From: Pseudomonadota bacterium
GTDB taxonomy: Bacteria > Pseudomonadota > Alphaproteobacteria > Sphingomonadales > Sphingomonadaceae
NCBI GenBank assembly: GCA_023400405.1
Contig: JAEXFD010000047.1
Location: 1-24,168, forward strand
Direction: 5' to 3'
Length of the DNA stretch: 24,168 nt
Within the stretch, counting starts at the first letter, position 1. The number at the start of each line of letters is the position of its first letter. Position numbers and translations under genes: made by a program. The notes under the pieces are model-generated. The model was not told where the DNA came from and ran no database searches. It saw only the letters and a list, made by a program, of their open reading frames with translations. This document shows positions 20,982 to 24,168 of the stretch, piece after piece.

Positions 20982-23900
20982 ATGATAAATTATTCCAAGC
21001 GCGCGACCGCGCTCGTCACGGCCTCGGCCATTGCGATCGCGATGACCGCGGGCAATGCGTGGGCGCAGGATGCCACGCCGACCGACGCGCCCGTGCAGAG
21101 CCAGGATACGGTGGCGGTTACTCCGCAGTCGGAAGACGCGGGCAGCGAGATTATCGTGACCGGTTCGCGCATTCGCCGCGACAATTTCGATACCACTTCT
21201 CCGGTGACGATCATTTCTCGCGACCAGCAGGTCCTGGCGGGCACTCGTTCCACTGCGGAAGTGCTTCAGTCGGCGAGCATCACTTCGGGCACGTCTCAGA
21301 TCAACGGCTCCTTCCTGGGCTTCGTGTCTGAGGGTGGTCCCGCGGCATCAACCGTCGGCCTGCGTGGCCTGAGTGCGTCGCGTACCCTCGTGCTCCTCAA
21401 CGGCCGCCGCCTGGCGCCGGCTGGCGCCGGCCCGCAGCTCGTCGCCGCCGACCTCAACGTCCTGCCGAACGCCGTGATCTCGCGCATCGAAGTGCTGAAG
21501 GAGGGCGCATCCTCCGTTTACGGTTCGGACGCCATCGCCGGCGTCGTCAACATCATCACTGACACCAAGCTCAACGGCATCACCCTCGACGCGTTTACCG
21601 ACCAGCCGGTGCAGCATGGCGGCGGGGGGCGGACCTATCGCCTGTCCGCTACTGCTGGGCACACGTTCGAGCGCGGCTACATCACGGGCTCGTTCGAATA
21701 TCGCGAGCAGACGGGCATGCGCGTCGGTGATCGCAAGCAATTCTCCTGCCCGCGTGACTTGTTCTTCGATCCGACCACGGGGCAAGAGGTTGGTCAGCAC
21801 GATCCGGCCACCGGTCAGCTGATGTGCTTTCCCTACACCACTGGCGGTGGCAGCGGCATCGCAAGCGGGTACGGCATCGCGCAGAGCTTCACGCTTCCCG
21901 CGAGCCGCATCACCTACGTGAATGGCAACATCAACAACATCCAGGCGGTCAACGGCCTGGATCGTGTTGGCCCGAGCCAGACCCAGCTCAAGGATCATAT
22001 CCTTTCGCCCGTGCAGACCTACACCGGCTATCTGAGCGGCGGTTACGAGCTGGGCATGCTGGGCGACGCGGAGATCTATGGCGAAGGCTTGTTCACTCGC
22101 CGTGAGTCCTATCAGGACTCGAGCTATCAGCTGAACCTGAGCGGCGGCGGTCTTTCGCCTCGCAATGAGATCTATGGCGGTACCTACGCCGGGACGCCGA
22201 TCTCGGTGTATGGCTACCCGGTCAGCCCGTTCTTCCCCAATTCGCTCGCTGCGGCTGGGTACAACATCTTCACTCCGTTCGTCGTTCCGGATCGCACGAC
22301 GCGCAGCAAGCAGCGCGTCGATTTCTATCGCGGAAACGTCGGATTGCGCGGGAACACGGGTCTCGGCGACTGGCGCTATGACCTGAACTTCCAGTATTCG
22401 AAGACCAAGGCCACCTACAGCGTCGAACAGATCGACGTCCGACGGCTTAACAATGTGCTCCAGACGGTGATCGCTCCGGCTGGCACGCCCGATAGCCTCG
22501 TGACCGTGGCGTTGCCGGGGCAGGCCGGTGCGGGCAATCGCTACACTTGCGCTTCGAATGTCAGTGGCGGCGCGCTCGTGTCCGGCGCGAGCTGCGTTCC
22601 GCTCAACATCTATGATCCTAACATCATGATCGGCGGGCACATTCCGGATAATGTGTTCAATTACCTCTGGCAGGATCAGGTCGGTCACACCGACTTCGAC
22701 CAGCGCACCATTTCCGTCAATTTCGACGGTTCGCTGTTCAGTCTGCCGGGCGGCACCGTAAAGGCGGCGGTCGGATACGAGCATCGCTACGATCATATCA
22801 GCGACGTGCCTTCGCTGACCGCGCAGCAGGGCTTCCTGTACAACTACAGCTCGGCGGGGATCACCAAGGGCAGCGACATCGTCGATGAATTCTATGGCGA
22901 GCTCAATTTCCCGCTTCTGCGGAACAAGCCCTTCTTCAATTCGCTCGAATTGAATGCATCGGGCCGGTATACCCATTATCGCTCTTATGGTTCGCAGGGG
23001 ACCTACCGCCTGAACGGTAATTGGGCGCCGGTCGAAATGTTCCGGATCCGCGGCAGCTACGGTACGTCGTTCCGCGCCCCGAACCTCTATGAGCAATTCG
23101 TCGCCGATCAGACGGGTTTCTATGGAAGCAATGTCGATCCGTGCAGCGGTTTCGGTGCGCTCGCTCCCTCATCGACCGTCTATCAGAATTGCCTCTCCGC
23201 GCTGCAGCCGATCCTTGGGGCCGGCGCGACGAACTTCATTGCCACCGCGGGGCCGCAGGTCACCACCCGCGGCGGCGCCGGTCGTCTGAGCGCGGAGCGT
23301 TCGCGCTCCTGGGGGATTGGCGCGGTGCTCAACCTGCCGCGATCGATCGCCGACTTCTCGTTTGCAGTCGATTATTTTAACATTCGCGTGAAGGACGAAG
23401 TGTCGGTTCTCGGTAGCCTGATCCTCAACCGCTGCTATGAAGCGACTGATTTCGGGCCGAACAATCCATATTGCGCGCTCATCGCACCCCGCCTGCCGGC
23501 GAGCGATCCGCAGAAGGGTAACCTGGACTCGTTCATCAATCCGTATCTGAACGTCGCGCAGCAGAAGGCGTCGGGCATCGACTTCGATCTCCGCTACGCA
23601 TTCCCGCTGCTTGGCGGACGCTTTATTGCGCACGGCACGGCAACGCGGATGTTGCACCAGATCTACCAGCTGTTTGCGACGGAAGAGCCGACCGACTATA
23701 ACGGAACGCTCGGTGTTCAGGGTGCGGGCGCCGGACCGAAGTGGGTTGGTTCGCTCGATCTGCGCTACCAGACCGGTGATGGGAAGATGACCTTCCGGTA
23801 CGGCGTCGATTATGTCGGGCCGCAGGAAGGTGGGGATGGCTCCACTGCTGTTGCTCCGTTCCTCGGTGCGGTGGTCACCGACCTTCATGCCGAGCCCTAT

Positions 23901-24110
23901 TGGGAGCATGGCGTGTCGGTGCAGTTCAAGTGGGAGAATGTTGGGCAGATCACCTTTGGCGTGAACAACCTGTTCAACACCTTGCCCCCGACGCTCAGCT
24001 CTTACCCGACCTCGGCCGGCCAGTTCACGCGCGTCGGCAACTACTTCAACTCGAGCAACTACAACATTCTTGGTCGCTCGGCGTTCTTGAACGTTACTCG
24101 ATCCTTCTGA
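20982..24110 (+). CDS. TonB-dependent outer membrane receptor
   Basis: A 1042-residue outer membrane transporter powered by TonB/ExbBD. A signal peptide (about 1-28, ending GNAWAQ) is followed by a Thr/Gln/Asp-rich linker. The plug domain then begins at SEIIVTGSRIRR, with GLRGLSASRTLVLLNGRRLA, VISRIEVLKEGASSVYGSDAIAGVVNIIT. The remainder is a 22-strand barrel ending in the typical FGVNNLFNTLPP...ILGRSAFLNVTRSF with a terminal Phe. Paired Cys in extracellular loops suggest disulfides. ATG at 20982 has AGGGG before it and starts the signal peptide. It resembles the sphingomonad receptors for peptides or plant-derived compounds; ligand unknown. It uses more T-ending codons than its neighbours. 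Confidence 0.96.
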   Translation: MINYSKRATALVTASAIAIAMTAGNAWAQDATPTDAPVQSQDTVAVTPQSEDAGSEIIVTGSRIRRDNFDTTSPVTIISRDQQVLAGTRSTAEVLQSASITSGTSQINGSFLGFVSEGGPAASTVGLRGLSASRTLVLLNGRRLAPAGAGPQLVAADLNVLPNAVISRIEVLKEGASSVYGSDAIAGVVNIITDTKLNGITLDAFTDQPVQHGGGGRTYRLSATAGHTFERGYITGSFEYREQTGMRVGDRKQFSCPRDLFFDPTTGQEVGQHDPATGQLMCFPYTTGGGSGIASGYGIAQSFTLPASRITYVNGNINNIQAVNGLDRVGPSQTQLKDHILSPVQTYTGYLSGGYELGMLGDAEIYGEGLFTRRESYQDSSYQLNLSGGGLSPRNEIYGGTYAGTPISVYGYPVSPFFPNSLAAAGYNIFTPFVVPDRTTRSKQRVDFYRGNVGLRGNTGLGDWRYDLNFQYSKTKATYSVEQIDVRRLNNVLQTVIAPAGTPDSLVTVALPGQAGAGNRYTCASNVSGGALVSGASCVPLNIYDPNIMIGGHIPDNVFNYLWQDQVGHTDFDQRTISVNFDGSLFSLPGGTVKAAVGYEHRYDHISDVPSLTAQQGFLYNYSSAGITKGSDIVDEFYGELNFPLLRNKPFFNSLELNASGRYTHYRSYGSQGTYRLNGNWAPVEMFRIRGSYGTSFRAPNLYEQFVADQTGFYGSNVDPCSGFGALAPSSTVYQNCLSALQPILGAGATNFIATAGPQVTTRGGAGRLSAERSRSWGIGAVLNLPRSIADFSFAVDYFNIRVKDEVSVLGSLILNRCYEATDFGPNNPYCALIAPRLPASDPQKGNLDSFINPYLNVAQQKASGIDFDLRYAFPLLGGRFIAHGTATRMLHQIYQLFATEEPTDYNGTLGVQGAGAGPKWVGSLDLRYQTGDGKMTFRYGVDYVGPQEGGDGSTAVAPFLGAVVTDLHAEPYWEHGVSVQFKWENVGQITFGVNNLFNTLPPTLSSYPTSAGQFTRVGNYFNSSNYNILGRSAFLNVTRSF

Positions 24111-24146
24111 TCGCTGACGCTTCCAAGGCCTGAAAGGCTAGGGACG

Positions 24147-24168
24147 GGCGAGGCCGGATGGCCTCGCC
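24147..24168 (+). terminator. 9-bp hairpin after the TonB receptor
   Basis: GGCGAGGCC (24147-24155) pairs perfectly with GGCCTCGCC (24160-24168) on a GGAT loop, 36 bases after the stop. It runs to the last base of the window, so any T-run would be outside. Confidence 0.7.

Overview
The window looks like chromosomal DNA of a Sphingomonas-like alphaproteobacterium (Sphingomonadaceae). This rests on the high GC content, a large TonB-dependent receptor ending in Phe, exported peptidases typical of that group, a perfect EcfG-type stress promoter, and small proteins and intergenic repeats of a kind I remember from sphingomonads. It was judged by reading alone; no search was run. The first 65 bases are a poly-C/poly-G tract that looks like a contig-end or assembly artefact.

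Layout. 66-620: a small exported Arg/His-rich protein and the 4.5S SRP RNA gene (ffs). 621-3193: a LysR regulator divergent from a DUF1857 protein and an Old Yellow Enzyme ene-reductase. 3284-3736: a PA2169-type four-helix-bundle protein on the minus strand. 4132-6348: a dipeptidyl-peptidase IV with signal peptide. 6581-7609: aspartate-semialdehyde dehydrogenase (asd). 7920-9323: a DUF418 membrane protein whose 3' end overlaps the opposing emrB gene. 9247-12407 (minus): a marR-emrA-emrB multidrug efflux operon with a near-consensus promoter placed so that the mRNA would be leaderless. 12494-13691: a GFA/CENP-V protein overlapping an alpha/beta hydrolase. 13753-15570: an M2 (ACE-like) metallopeptidase, followed by a long imperfect inverted repeat that carries the candidate ribosome-binding site of a 59-aa CxxC protein. 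16115-18571 (minus): peroxiredoxin, a small Ala-rich protein behind a perfect EcfG promoter, AMP nucleosidase (amn) whose start codon lies in a 13-bp hairpin, and a 46-aa acidic protein. 18674-20769: YqgE, then ahcY behind a promoter overlapped by a perfect 20-bp palindrome. 20982-24110: a TonB-dependent receptor and its terminator.

How it fits together. Most of the window is core metabolism (asd, ahcY, amn), stress functions (peroxiredoxin, EcfG target, four-helix-bundle protein), self-regulated drug efflux, and envelope peptide and nutrient use (DPP IV, M2 peptidase, TonB receptor). I found no phage, IS element, CRISPR array, tRNA or obvious defence system. The main novelty is regulatory and small-scale: the amn start-codon hairpin, the ahcY palindrome, the leaderless efflux operon, two families of dispersed intergenic repeats (each present twice), and two short genes that are easy to miss.
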